Origin: Streptomyces zaomyceticus
Lineage (GTDB): Bacteria; Actinomycetota; Actinomycetes; Streptomycetales; Streptomycetaceae
Direction of reading: 5' to 3'
DNA length: 64,000 nucleotides
NCBI RefSeq assembly: GCF_014656215.1
Contig: NZ_BNBZ01000004.1
Coordinates: forward strand, 310,001-374,000
A model generated the notes under the pieces. That model saw only the letters and a program-made list of their open reading frames with translations. It was not told the DNA's origin and made no database searches. Below, piece after piece: positions 8,379 to 17,016 of the stretch. The position numbers and the translations under genes were made by a program. Each line of letters opens with the position of its first letter. Position 1 is the first letter of the stretch.

Positions 8379-10181
8379 GTGGACCGCGCCAGACCTCTCA
8401 CCCTGCTCCTCGCGGGCGTCCTAGCCGCCGGAGGGCTCGCCGCGCTCGGCCCCGCGGCCCAGGCCGCCGACGCCGAACTCGCCCGCAACGGCGGCTTCGA
8501 GGCCGGCCTCGACGGCTGGACCTGCTCGGCGGGCAGCGGCGCCGCCGTCTCCACGCCGGTCCGCAGCGGCACGAAGGCGCTCCAGGCGACCCCCGCCGGC
8601 AGCGACAACGCCCGCTGCTCGCAGACCGTCACCGTCAAGCCCAACTCCTCCTACACGCTGAGCGGTTGGGTCCGCGGCAGTTACGTCTACCTCGGCGCCT
8701 CCGGCACCGGCACCACCGACGTCTCCACCTGGACCGGCTCCGCCCCCGACTGGCAGCGGCTCGCCACCACCTTCACCACCGGCGCCTCGACCACCTCGGT
8801 CACGATCTACACCCACGGCTGGTACGGCACCCCCGCCTACCAGGCCGACGACCTCTCCCTCTTCGGCCCCGGCGGCGACCCGGTGCAGCTCCCGGCCGTC
8901 CCCACCGGCCTCGCGGCGGGCTCCCCGACCTCCACCTCCGTCCCGCTGACCTGGTCCGCCGTCTCCGGCGCCACCTCGTACAACGTCTACCGCGGGACCA
9001 CCAAGGTCCAGACCGTCAGCGGCACCTCGGCCACCGTCACCGGACTCACCGCCTCCACCGCGTACACCTTCCAGGTCAGCGCCGTGAACAGCGCCGGCGA
9101 GTCCGCGAAGTCGGCCACCGTGAGCGCGACGACGACCAGCGGCGGCGGGGGCGGCAACCCCGGACTGCCCGCACACGCCCTCGTCGGCTACCTCCACGCC
9201 AGCTTCGCCAACGGCTCCGGCTACACCCGGATGGCCGACGTCCCCGCCTCCTGGGACGTCATCAACCTCGCCTTCGGCGAGCCGACCTCGGTGACCTCGG
9301 GCGACATCCGCTTCAGCCTCTGCCCGGCCACCGAATGCCCCAACGTCGAGTCCGTCGCCGACTTCAAGGCCGCGATCAAGGCCAAGCAGGCCGCCGGCAA
9401 GAAGGTCCTGATCTCCATCGGCGGCCAGAACGGCCAGGTCCAGCTGTCCACCACGGCCGCCCGTGACACCTTCGTCTCCTCCGTGTCGAAGATCATCGAC
9501 GAGTACGGCCTCGACGGCCTCGACATCGACTTCGAGGGCCACTCGCTGTCGCTCCAGACCGGCGACAACGACTTCCGGAACCCCACGAGCCCGGTCATCG
9601 TCAACCTGATCTCCGCGGTGAAGACGCTCAAGGCCAAGTACGGCCAGAACTTCGTCCTGACGATGGCCCCGGAGACCTTCTTCGTCCAGCTCGGCTACCA
9701 GTACTACGGCTCCGGCCCCTGGGGCGGACAGGACCCGCGCGCCGGGGCCTACCTGCCGGTCATCCACGCCCTGCGCGACGACCTCACCCTGCTGCACGTC
9801 CAGGACTACAACTCGGGCTCCATCATGGGCCTGGACAACCAGTACCACTCGATGGGCGGCGCGGACTTCCACATCGCCATGACCGACATGCTCCTCACCG
9901 GCTTCCCCGTCGCCGGCAACACGGAGCGCTTCTTCCCGGCGCTCCGCGCCGACCAGGTCGCGATCGGCCTCCCGGCCTCCACCCAGGCGGGCAACGGCCA
10001 CACGGCCCCCGCCGAGGTGAACAAGGCCCTGGACTGCCTGACGAAGAAGGTCAACTGCGGTTCCTACCAGACCCACGGCACCTGGCCCGCCCTGCGCGGC
10101 CTGATGACCTGGTCGATCAACTGGGACCGGTACAACCAGTGGCAGTTCTCGAACAACTTCGACGCGTACAACTGGAGCTGA
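8379..10181 (+). CDS. Secreted chitinase, GH18, with carbohydrate-binding and FnIII modules
   Basis: A 600-aa exoenzyme starting at GTG 8379, with GGAGG five bases upstream. Domains in order: signal peptide (LTLLLAGVLAAGG to AQAA, about residues 1-33); a jelly-roll carbohydrate-binding module beginning ELARNGGFEAGLDGW; a fibronectin type III domain beginning VPTGLAAGSPTSTSVPLTW; a Gly-rich linker; and a GH18 catalytic domain from about residue 265. The catalytic motif is LDGLDIDFEG, with the acid Glu in DxxDxDxE, and MTWSINWD near the end fits the family. It would hydrolyse chitin outside the cell. Regulation by DasR is suggested by the upstream operator. Its 3' end overlaps the convergent PAP2 gene by 65 bases. 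Confidence 0.93.
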   Translation: MDRARPLTLLLAGVLAAGGLAALGPAAQAADAELARNGGFEAGLDGWTCSAGSGAAVSTPVRSGTKALQATPAGSDNARCSQTVTVKPNSSYTLSGWVRGSYVYLGASGTGTTDVSTWTGSAPDWQRLATTFTTGASTTSVTIYTHGWYGTPAYQADDLSLFGPGGDPVQLPAVPTGLAAGSPTSTSVPLTWSAVSGATSYNVYRGTTKVQTVSGTSATVTGLTASTAYTFQVSAVNSAGESAKSATVSATTTSGGGGGNPGLPAHALVGYLHASFANGSGYTRMADVPASWDVINLAFGEPTSVTSGDIRFSLCPATECPNVESVADFKAAIKAKQAAGKKVLISIGGQNGQVQLSTTAARDTFVSSVSKIIDEYGLDGLDIDFEGHSLSLQTGDNDFRNPTSPVIVNLISAVKTLKAKYGQNFVLTMAPETFFVQLGYQYYGSGPWGGQDPRAGAYLPVIHALRDDLTLLHVQDYNSGSIMGLDNQYHSMGGADFHIAMTDMLLTGFPVAGNTERFFPALRADQVAIGLPASTQAGNGHTAPAEVNKALDCLTKKVNCGSYQTHGTWPALRGLMTWSINWDRYNQWQFSNNFDAYNWS

Positions 10182-10881
10182 CCGCCAGCACCAGCAGCGC
10201 GAGGCAGAGACTGGCCAGTACGTCGAGCGGCCAGTGGTAGCCCCGGAGCACAAGTCCGGTCCCCGTCACCGCCGTCAGCACGGCGGCGACGGGGATCAGC
10301 CGGTTCGAGACCAGGAAGGCCGCGCCGAAGTAGGCGACGGCGGCCGTGGCCGTGTGGCCCGAGGGGTAGTAGCCGTGCGCCCAGGGCTCCAGCGGGCCGG
10401 GGCGGGCCGTCCACTCCTTCAGGGGGATCACCAGGATCGGTACGGCGGCCATGGCGAGGCCCGCGTACAGGGCGGCGGGACGCCGGCCCCGCCACACCGC
10501 GTAGACCAGCGCGCAGGCGAGCACCGGAAGGGCGACCGTCATGTTGCCGAGGTCGGAGGCGAGTTCGCTCAGGGGCCGGGGAACCGTGTCCACCAGGGCC
10601 CGGGACACCCGCTCGTCGAGCCTGGCCAAGGGGCCGTGGACGAGCACCTGCCAGGTCACGACGACGAGGGCGACGAGCGCCGAGAAGAGAGCCGGCCGCC
10701 CTGGAACAGGGGGGGTGGTTCCAGGGCGGCCGAGGGGATCGGGTCGCCGCGCGCCCCGGGGGGTGTGGGGCGGGCGGCCGTCCGATCGGTGAGGAGTCCC
10801 GGAGCACGAGGCTCCGGTGGTGTGCGCGACGGCACGGTGTGGGCGGGGCTGGGGAGGCTCCGCCCGGGGTGTTTCTCTCAT
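10117..10881 (-). CDS. PAP2-family membrane phosphatase
   Basis: A phosphatidic acid phosphatase type 2 protein, about 254 aa if the ATG at 10881 is used. Hydrophobic segments include ALFSALVALVVVTWQVLV, VALPVLACALVYAV and ALYAGLAMAAVPILV. The three PAP2 motifs are visible: KEWTARPGP, YPSGHTATAA and, less canonically, VLRGYHWPLDVLAS (RxxxxxHxxxD). The enzyme would dephosphorylate a lipid phosphate at the membrane. The start is uncertain: no good ribosome site is seen, another ATG is at 10950, and the first 70 residues are Pro/Arg-rich and encode a perfect 14-bp hairpin (10694-10731). The tail is not PAP2-like and lies over the chitinase 3' end. Confidence 0.75.
   Translation of the reverse strand: MRETPRAEPPQPRPHRAVAHTTGASCSGTPHRSDGRPPHTPRGARRPDPLGRPGTTPPVPGRPALFSALVALVVVTWQVLVHGPLARLDERVSRALVDTVPRPLSELASDLGNMTVALPVLACALVYAVWRGRRPAALYAGLAMAAVPILVIPLKEWTARPGPLEPWAHGYYPSGHTATAAVAYFGAAFLVSNRLIPVAAVLTAVTGTGLVLRGYHWPLDVLASLCLALLVLAVSSSCTRRSCSRTATGCTGPS
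10694..10731. repeat. Perfect 14-bp inverted repeat within the PAP2 5' region
   Basis: GGCCGCCCTGGAAC at 10694-10707 is exactly complementary to 10718-10731, with a ten-base G-rich loop. It lies in frame in the Pro-rich N-terminal part of the PAP2 ORF. It could act as an RNA hairpin in the PAP2 leader, or as a terminator for gabT read-through. Confidence 0.6.
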
Positions 10882-10972
10882 CTGCAGAAACCGTACGTCA
10901 GAGAAGAGGGGACCGACAGCCGGAAACGCATCCCGCCATCGGCCCCCCACAGAGTCTTCACACGGAGTGTCA

Positions 10973-11054
10973 GATCCGCGATCGGATCGGAGATCGGGTC
11001 CAGACCAGACCCCGATCAGACCTGATCAAACCCCGATCGGACTTCGACTAGATC
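10973..11054. promoter_or_regulatory. GATC cluster with a second DasR-like half-dyad, between gabT and PAP2
   Basis: Eight GATC tetramers fall in 82 bases (first bases at 10973, 10980, 10985, 10992, 11014, 11024, 11035, 11051), some as CCGATCGG-type dyads. On the minus strand TGGTCTGGACCC at 10996-11007 matches the chitinase operator core at 11 of 12 positions. The segment is the 3' flank of gabT and the upstream flank of the PAP2 gene. Function unknown. Confidence 0.35.
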
Positions 11055-12382
11055 TGGGCGAACGCGTTCTCGATGATGTCGAGGCCCTCGTTGAGCAGGT
11101 CCTCGCCCATGACCAGCGGCGGCAGGAAGCGCAGCACGTTGCCGTAGGTGCCACAGGTCAGGACCAGCACGCCCTCGGCGTGGCAGGCCTTCGCCAGCGC
11201 GGCGGCGGCCTCCGCGTACGGCTCCTTGGTCACCGGGTCCTTGACCAGCTCGATGGCGATCATGGCGCCGCGGCCGCGGATGTCGCCGATGGCGGGGAAC
11301 TTCTCCTGCATGGCGGTGAGGCGGGCCTTCATGACCTCCTCGATGCGCTTGGCCTTGGCGTTGAGGTCGAGCTCCTTCATCGTCTCGATGGAGCCCAGCG
11401 CGGCGGCGCAGGCCACCGGGTTGCCGCCGTAGGTGCCGCCCAGACCGCCGCCGTGGACGGAGTCCATGATCTCGGCGCGGCCGGTGACGGCGGCGAGCGG
11501 CAGACCGCCCGCGATGCCCTTGGCGGTGGTGATGAGGTCCGGGACGACGCCCTCGTCCTCGCACGCGAACCACTGGCCGGTGCGGCAGAAGCCGGACTGG
11601 ATCTCGTCGGCGACGAAGACGATGCCGTTGTCGTTGGCGAACTTCACGATCGCCGGCAGGAAGCCCTTGGCCGGCTCGATGAAGCCGCCCTCGCCGAGGA
11701 CCGGCTCGATGACGATCGCGGCGACGTTGTCGGCGCCGATCTGCTTGGTGATGTTGTCGATCGCCTGGGCGGCGGCCTCGGGGCCGCAGTTCTCGGCACC
11801 GGTGGGCCAGCGGTAGCCGTAGGCCACCGGCACGCGGTAGACCTCGGGGGCGAACGGACCGAAGCCCTGCTTGTACGGCATGTTCTTCGCCGTCATGCCC
11901 ATGGTGAGGTTCGTACGGCCGTGGTAGCCGTGGTCGAACACGACGACGGCCTGGCGCTTGGTGTACGAACGGGCGATCTTGACGGCGTTCTCGACGGCCT
12001 CGGCGCCGGAGTTGAACAGCGCGGACTTCTTCGCGTGGTCGCCCGGGGTCAGCTCGGCGAGCGCCTCGCAGACCTCCACGTAGCCCTCGTACGGCGTCAC
12101 CATGAAACAGGTGTGGGTGAAGTCCTGGAGCTGCGCGGCTGCGCGGCGCACGACGGCCTCGGCGGAGGCGCCGACCGAGGTCACGGCGATGCCGGAACCG
12201 AAGTCGATCAGACGGTTGCCGTCGACGTCCTCGATGATGCCGCCGCCGGCCCGCTTCGTGAAGACGGGGAGCGTGGAGCCCACGCCACCGGCGACCGTGT
12301 CGAGACGGCGGGCCTGAAGCTCCTGCGACTTCGGACCGGGGATGGCGGTGACGATGCGCCGCTCCTGCGGGACAGCGTTCAT
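11048..12382 (-). CDS. gabT: 4-aminobutyrate aminotransferase (GABA transaminase)
   Basis: A 444-aa class III PLP-dependent aminotransferase that converts GABA and 2-oxoglutarate to succinate semialdehyde and glutamate in the cytosol. Seen: GSGIAVTSVGAS near the N-terminus, the cofactor-phosphate segment NSGAEAVENAVKIAR, HGYHGRTNLTMGMT, the PLP-contacting Asp in FVADEIQSGFCRTG and the Schiff-base Lys in TTAKGIAGGLPLA. Length and N-terminus are as in actinobacterial GabT. It is divergent from the downstream regulator block and close to the polyamine operon, so it would take the GABA that pathway makes. The PucR-type gene at 15426 is its most likely regulator, by analogy with GabR of Corynebacterium. 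Confidence 0.94.
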   Translation of the reverse strand: MNAVPQERRIVTAIPGPKSQELQARRLDTVAGGVGSTLPVFTKRAGGGIIEDVDGNRLIDFGSGIAVTSVGASAEAVVRRAAAQLQDFTHTCFMVTPYEGYVEVCEALAELTPGDHAKKSALFNSGAEAVENAVKIARSYTKRQAVVVFDHGYHGRTNLTMGMTAKNMPYKQGFGPFAPEVYRVPVAYGYRWPTGAENCGPEAAAQAIDNITKQIGADNVAAIVIEPVLGEGGFIEPAKGFLPAIVKFANDNGIVFVADEIQSGFCRTGQWFACEDEGVVPDLITTAKGIAGGLPLAAVTGRAEIMDSVHGGGLGGTYGGNPVACAAALGSIETMKELDLNAKAKRIEEVMKARLTAMQEKFPAIGDIRGRGAMIAIELVKDPVTKEPYAEAAAALAKACHAEGVLVLTCGTYGNVLRFLPPLVMGEDLLNEGLDIIENAFAQI

Positions 12383-12662
12383 GCGGGGCTCCTGAGGGGT
12401 GTTCTGGACGCACTTGCGGGTTTCCTCCGCAGGCTAGGTGCGGGGGAGGTGCGGAGGCATGCGCCGATCGGTAGTGGTGGGGGGTGTGTCGTTGTCCGCG
12501 ATGGACATGACGGGTCCGGTTCCGCGCCCCCGGGGCGTCTCGCCCGCGCGTCCGGGGGTACGCGGGCACACGGGTGGGTGAAACCCCTCCGGGGCGTCCC
12601 CGGCCCACTAGATTGACGGTGGCACAGAGACGGCGACCTGGCTGGTCAGGGGGCAGGGGTTC

Positions 12663-15236
12663 ATGGAGACCGACGGCACGTACGAGTCGCGCGACCCGTT
12701 CGGCGGAGCGGCACCACCCCCCGTACCACCGCCCGCGAAGGACTTCCCTCCGGTGCCGCGCCCGGCGGGTCCCCCCTCGCGGGGGCGTCCGCCGGTCGCC
12801 CCGGCGTCCACCGGTCCGGCCCGGCGCCCGGCCGGCGGAGCCGCTCCGGCCGCCGGTCCCGGGGCCGCAGGGCTCCCGTCCGTACCCCCCGTGCCCGCGC
12901 ACACCCCGGCCCCGGCATCGACACCGGGCCCGGCCCCCGCTCCGTCGGTCCCGCCGCGGCCCGCCGACGCCCCCGGGGCGCGCCACCCCGTCGTCGAATG
13001 GCTGGACGCCCCCCGCACCGAGGCCGGTCTCGGCGTCTGGCGGTTCCGCCACGTCCCGCCGCCGCCCGCCTCACCCGCGCGCCTCGCGCCCGCCACCGTC
13101 GCCGGGATGCTGATCCCCGTGGCCGTCGGCCTGCTCATCTGGTCGGCCTACCGGCGCGGCACGCTCCCGTACATGTACGCCGTGCTCCAGACCCTCACGC
13201 CCGGCGACTGGTGGTACCACGGCACCACCGCGCCACGGGACTGGCACGGCGTCGCGGCCCACGAGGTCTTCGGCGGCGCCGTCTTCGTCGGACTCGTCTG
13301 CGCGATCGCGGCGCTCGGCGCCTGGGGCAGGATCGTCCGCCACTACCTCGGCCGCTTCCGCCCGCCCGTCCGTGCCGCACTGGCGGGCGCCGGAGCCCTG
13401 ATCGCGCTGGCGTTCGTCTGGCCCGAGGCCTTCGGTCTCGGCTGGGACCCGTTGCCCGTCGCCTCGCCCGTGCTCTCCCTGGTCTCCCTCGTGGGGGGCG
13501 GCTACGACGTCCTGGAATCCCCCTTCCTCGTCTATCCGCTCTACGCGGTCGTCACCGCGCTCGTCGTCTGGCCCTTCGCCCGCGTCGGCGGATGGCCCGA
13601 GCTCTACCGCGCCCGGCGCACCCGCTCCGCCGCCGGTGCCACCGCCCCGGCCCCCGCCGCACCCGGCGTCCCTCGCTCCCAGTGGCCCGAGCTGCGGGAG
13701 GCGGGCGGACACCGCGCGGCCGAGGTGCTCGTCGGCGAACTGCTCACCGGACGGATGAACGACGTCGACTGCGCCCGCGTCCGCCGCGCCTGGCGCGACA
13801 CCGACCGGGACGCCGTACGCCGCGCCGCCCTCGTCGGGAAGCTCGTCGAGCAGGGCGCCGCCACGGGCACCCACCCGTCCGGCGCCCGCGACCTGCCCCG
13901 CCGCTCCGCCACCCACGACCTGCTCGTGGACCAGGTCAGGATCGGCCGGTACGTGCCCGCGGAGCGCACCCCGCACCCGTACCACGGGGCCGGGCTCGCA
14001 CTCGACCCCGGACTCCTCGGCACCTCCCTCCTGGCGGTGGGCCCCTCCGGCGCGGGCAAGACCCGCGCACTCGTCGCACCCGTCGTCGAGGCGCTCACTC
14101 TCCAGGCGCTCACCGGCACCTGCGCCGTCGTCGCCGTCGGCGCCGCCTCGGCCCCGCTCGGCGCCGACGAGGCGTACGACGTCGTCGTCCGGCTCGGCGA
14201 CCCCTCCTCCCGCCACGACCTCGACCTGTACGCGGGGACCACCGACCCGGACGAGGCCGCCGCCTTCCTCGCCGAGGGACTCGTCGGCGACCTGGAGGGA
14301 GTGGAGACCCGGCGCGCCGCCACCGTCCTCGCGCAGCTCATCGGCCCGTACCGGACCGCGTACGGACACTTCCCGGCCGTCCCGGTCCTGCGCGAGCTGC
14401 TCGAAGCCCGCTCCGACACCCTCCGGGACCTGCTCGACCTGCTGCCCGCCGACGGCGCGCAGGCCATGCGACGCGAGCTGGACTCACGGATCCGCCAGGT
14501 CGGCACCGCGACCGACCTCGGCCCGGTGCTCGCCGACCGGCTCGCCGCCCTCGACCGGCCCGTCTTCGCCGAGTTCTTCGGCGGCGGCCGCGACTCCCGG
14601 GCCTTCTCCCTGGCGGCCGTCGCCCAGCACCCGATGCGGGTGCGGATCAGCCTGCCGGAGGGCGGCCACGAGGAGGCCGCGCGACTCCTGAACCGGCTGC
14701 TGCTCGCCCAGTTCCAGTCCGTCACCCGAGACCGGACCGGCCGGGGCCACCTCGCCTTCCTGGTGCTCGACGACGCGGCGAGCGCGCTCACGCCCGGGAC
14801 CGTACGGGCCCTCCAGCGGCTGCGCCCGCAGAAGGCGGCCGTCGTGCTCGCCCTCCGTACCCTCGCGGAGGTGCCCGAGGCCCTGCACGGGCCGCTCCTC
14901 GCGGTGGTCGGCTGCCGGATGGCGTTCTCCGGGCTGCCCACCTGGGACGGCCGGGCCTTCGCCGAGGCGTGGGGCACCGAACGGGTGGAGACCACCGAGG
15001 TGGCCCACCACACCGTCTTCGCCGACCAGCCGATGACCCGGGCCTTCCACGCCCTGCGCAAGCTGGTGACCGGCAAGGCCGTGACCACCGAGGCCGTCAC
15101 CGTGCGGGAGGTGGAGCGGCAGCGGTGGTCGGCCTCCGACCTCGCCCACGCCGTGCCGCCGGGGCACGCCGTCCTCTCCCTCACCCATGTGCGCGGAGAG
15201 CACACACCGCCCCTGCTCGTCGACCTGCACGGCTGA
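12663..15236 (+). CDS. VirD4/TraG-like membrane-anchored ATPase (ATP/GTP-binding protein)
   Basis: An 857-aa protein. Residues 1-115 are Pro/Ala-rich and probably disordered. Four hydrophobic segments follow between about 140 and 310, including VAGMLIPVAVGLLIW, VFGGAVFVGLVCAIAALGAW and PLYAVVTALVVWPFA. The cytoplasmic ATPase domain has Walker A VGPSGAGKTRAL near residue 460 and a Walker B-like FLVLDDAASAL near residue 700. The arrangement is that of type IV coupling proteins (VirD4/TraG/TraD). No relaxase or other transfer gene is nearby, so I infer a chromosomal homologue of unknown role rather than part of a conjugation locus. Two hairpins follow the stop. Confidence 0.75.
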   Translation: METDGTYESRDPFGGAAPPPVPPPAKDFPPVPRPAGPPSRGRPPVAPASTGPARRPAGGAAPAAGPGAAGLPSVPPVPAHTPAPASTPGPAPAPSVPPRPADAPGARHPVVEWLDAPRTEAGLGVWRFRHVPPPPASPARLAPATVAGMLIPVAVGLLIWSAYRRGTLPYMYAVLQTLTPGDWWYHGTTAPRDWHGVAAHEVFGGAVFVGLVCAIAALGAWGRIVRHYLGRFRPPVRAALAGAGALIALAFVWPEAFGLGWDPLPVASPVLSLVSLVGGGYDVLESPFLVYPLYAVVTALVVWPFARVGGWPELYRARRTRSAAGATAPAPAAPGVPRSQWPELREAGGHRAAEVLVGELLTGRMNDVDCARVRRAWRDTDRDAVRRAALVGKLVEQGAATGTHPSGARDLPRRSATHDLLVDQVRIGRYVPAERTPHPYHGAGLALDPGLLGTSLLAVGPSGAGKTRALVAPVVEALTLQALTGTCAVVAVGAASAPLGADEAYDVVVRLGDPSSRHDLDLYAGTTDPDEAAAFLAEGLVGDLEGVETRRAATVLAQLIGPYRTAYGHFPAVPVLRELLEARSDTLRDLLDLLPADGAQAMRRELDSRIRQVGTATDLGPVLADRLAALDRPVFAEFFGGGRDSRAFSLAAVAQHPMRVRISLPEGGHEEAARLLNRLLLAQFQSVTRDRTGRGHLAFLVLDDAASALTPGTVRALQRLRPQKAAVVLALRTLAEVPEALHGPLLAVVGCRMAFSGLPTWDGRAFAEAWGTERVETTEVAHHTVFADQPMTRAFHALRKLVTGKAVTTEAVTVREVERQRWSASDLAHAVPPGHAVLSLTHVRGEHTPPLLVDLHG

Positions 15237-15250
15237 GCGCGCGCCCCTCA

Positions 15251-15271
15251 CCTCCCGGCCGGCCCGGGAGG
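15251..15271 (+). terminator. Terminator-like hairpin after the VirD4-like gene
   Basis: CCTCCCGG at 15251-15258 pairs with CCGGGAGG at 15264-15271 around a five-base loop, 15 bases after the stop codon at 15236. Streptomyces terminators commonly lack a T tract, as here. Confidence 0.5.
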
Positions 15272-15277
15272 CGCGTC

Positions 15278-15327
15278 GGCGTCCGGCGGCCTCCGCCCGA
15301 CGCGTGGGCGTCCGGCGGCTTCCACCC
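15278..15327 (+). repeat. 21-bp direct repeat upstream of the PucR gene
   Basis: GGCGTCCGGCGGCCTCCGCC at 15278 onwards recurs at 15307-15327 with two mismatches, a period of 29 bases. It lies 99-148 bases before the PucR start, so it may be an operator, but coding-like relics are also possible. Confidence 0.4.
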
Positions 15328-15370
15328 GGTTCGCGCGGCCGAGCGGGCGCCCACCCGCCCTGGCACAATC

Positions 15371-15400
15371 GGGGGCGCCGCTCGGCTGAGCGGCGCCCCC
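15371..15400 (+). terminator. Strong hairpin immediately before the PucR gene
   Basis: GGGGGCGCCGCT (15371-15382) pairs perfectly with 15389-15400 around a six-base loop. It follows a CACAAT box that could be a -10 element. It can be a terminator of the upstream gene or a leader hairpin of the regulator transcript. Confidence 0.55.
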
Positions 15401-15425
15401 TCGCCCAAAGGTCCGACGGTCCCCA

Positions 15426-16979
15426 ATGCCGCCCACCCTCGCCTCGCTGGTCCAGCACTCCTCCCTGAAGCTCGTCGTCCGGGCCGGTGAGGACCGCCTG
15501 GACACGCCTGTCCGCTGGGCGCACGTCAGCGAGCTCACCGACCCCGTCCCGTACATGGAGGGCGGCGAACTCCTCCTCACCACCGCGCTCACGCTCGACG
15601 CGGAGGACCTGGAGGCGATGCGCCGCTACGTGCGGCGGCTGCTCGGCGCGGGCGTCGTCGGGCTCGGCTTCGCCGTGGGCGTCAACTACGAGGAGATCCC
15701 CTCCGCCCTTCTGGAGGCCGCCCGCGAGGAGCACCTGCCGCTGCTCGAAGTGCCGCGCCGGACCCCCTTCCTCGCCATCAGCAAGGCCGTGTCCGCGGCC
15801 ATCTCCGCCGACCAGTACCGCGCCGTCACCGCCGGTTTCGAGGCGCAGCGCGAGCTCACCAGGGCCGCGCTCGCCGAGGGCCCCGAGGCCGTGGTCGCCC
15901 GGCTCGCCGCGCACGTCGACGGCTGGGCCGCGCTCTACGACACCTCCGGCACGGTCGTCGCCGTCTCCCCCGACTGGGCGGCGCGCCGGGCCGCCCGGCT
16001 CACCCCCGACGTGGAGCGGCTGCGCGACCGGCCGGCCCCCGCCAGCGCCGTCGTCGGCGGTACGGACGACCGCGTCGAACTCCAGTCGCTCGGGACCGGG
16101 CGCCGGGTGCGGGGCGCCCTCGCGGTCGGCACGGGCGCACCCCTCGGGACGGCGGAGCGGTACGCCGTCCACTCGGCGATCGCCCTGCTCACCCTCACGA
16201 CGGAGCGGTCCCGTTCTCTCCAGGCGGCCGAACAGCGGCTCGGCGCGGCGGTTCTGCGGATGCTGCTCGCGGGTCAGCCGGACCACGCGCGGGCGGTGGC
16301 GGGCGATGTGTACGGCGGGCTGCTCGACGCCCCCTTCCGGCTGCTCGTCGCGGAGCCCGCGGGAGGCGACACCACCGCCGAACCGGCCCTCCCGGTCCTG
16401 GCCGAGGCCCTGGAGGCGGCGGCGGCCCGTGCGGGCGAGGCGGTGCTCGCGGTCCCCGAGAGCGAGCAGCGGCTCGTGGTCCTCGCGGGGGACGGCGGCG
16501 CGGTCGTCGCCGCCTGCGAGACGTACGCGGAGCGGGAGGCGGAGGACGCGGGTCTGACCATCGGCCTCTCGGCCCCCGCCGGGCCGATCGTGGCCGCCGG
16601 GGCGTACAAGCAGGCGGAGCAGGCCCTCTCGGTGGCCCGACGGCGGGGGAAGGCACTCGTGGAGCACGAGGACCTGGCGGCGGGTTCGGTCCTGCCGCTC
16701 CTCGCCGACGACGCCGTCCGCGCCTTCGCCGACGGGATGCTCCGCGCCCTCAAGGACCACGACGCGACGGGCCGCGGCGATCTGGTCGCCTCGCTGCGGG
16801 CCTGGCTCTCCCGGCACGGCCAGTGGGACGCGGCGGCGGCCGACCTGGGCGTCCACCGGCACACCCTGCGCTACCGGATGCGGCGGGTGGAGGAGATCCT
16901 CGGCCGCTCGCTGGACGACCCGGACGTCCGGATGGAGCTGTGGCTGGCGCTGAAGGCGACGGGGGAGGGCGCGGAGTAG
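15426..16979 (+). CDS. PucR-family transcriptional regulator
   Basis: A 517-aa regulator. Residues 5-125 are the PucR sensory domain (SELTDPVPYMEGGELLLTTAL, then LGFAVGVNYEEIP). A middle region of GGDEF-like type follows. The C-terminus is the PucR helix-turn-helix: WDAAAADLGVHRHTLRYRMR then VEEILGRSLDDPDVRMELW. Members bind DNA as activators of purine, GABA or amino-acid catabolism; in Corynebacterium glutamicum a PucR-type GabR activates gabTDP. With gabT and two aldehyde dehydrogenase genes in this neighbourhood, control of GABA use is the most economical inference, though the effector is unknown. Confidence 0.88.
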   Translation: MPPTLASLVQHSSLKLVVRAGEDRLDTPVRWAHVSELTDPVPYMEGGELLLTTALTLDAEDLEAMRRYVRRLLGAGVVGLGFAVGVNYEEIPSALLEAAREEHLPLLEVPRRTPFLAISKAVSAAISADQYRAVTAGFEAQRELTRAALAEGPEAVVARLAAHVDGWAALYDTSGTVVAVSPDWAARRAARLTPDVERLRDRPAPASAVVGGTDDRVELQSLGTGRRVRGALAVGTGAPLGTAERYAVHSAIALLTLTTERSRSLQAAEQRLGAAVLRMLLAGQPDHARAVAGDVYGGLLDAPFRLLVAEPAGGDTTAEPALPVLAEALEAAAARAGEAVLAVPESEQRLVVLAGDGGAVVAACETYAEREAEDAGLTIGLSAPAGPIVAAGAYKQAEQALSVARRRGKALVEHEDLAAGSVLPLLADDAVRAFADGMLRALKDHDATGRGDLVASLRAWLSRHGQWDAAAADLGVHRHTLRYRMRRVEEILGRSLDDPDVRMELWLALKATGEGAE

Positions 16980-16998
16980 GCCCGCCCGGCCCTGCTAG

Positions 16999-17015
16999 GG
17001 GGTGTCCGGAAAGTC
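16999..17015. mobile_element. One-ended relic of the 8179 MITE-like element
   Basis: The 17-base terminal sequence GGGGTGTCCGGAAAGTC is identical to the left end at 8179-8195. It is bounded by CTAG at 16995-16998 and again at 17017-17020, with one extra C. The second CTAG supplies the stop of the minus-strand gene at 17017. Confidence 0.6.
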
Positions 17016-17016
17016 C

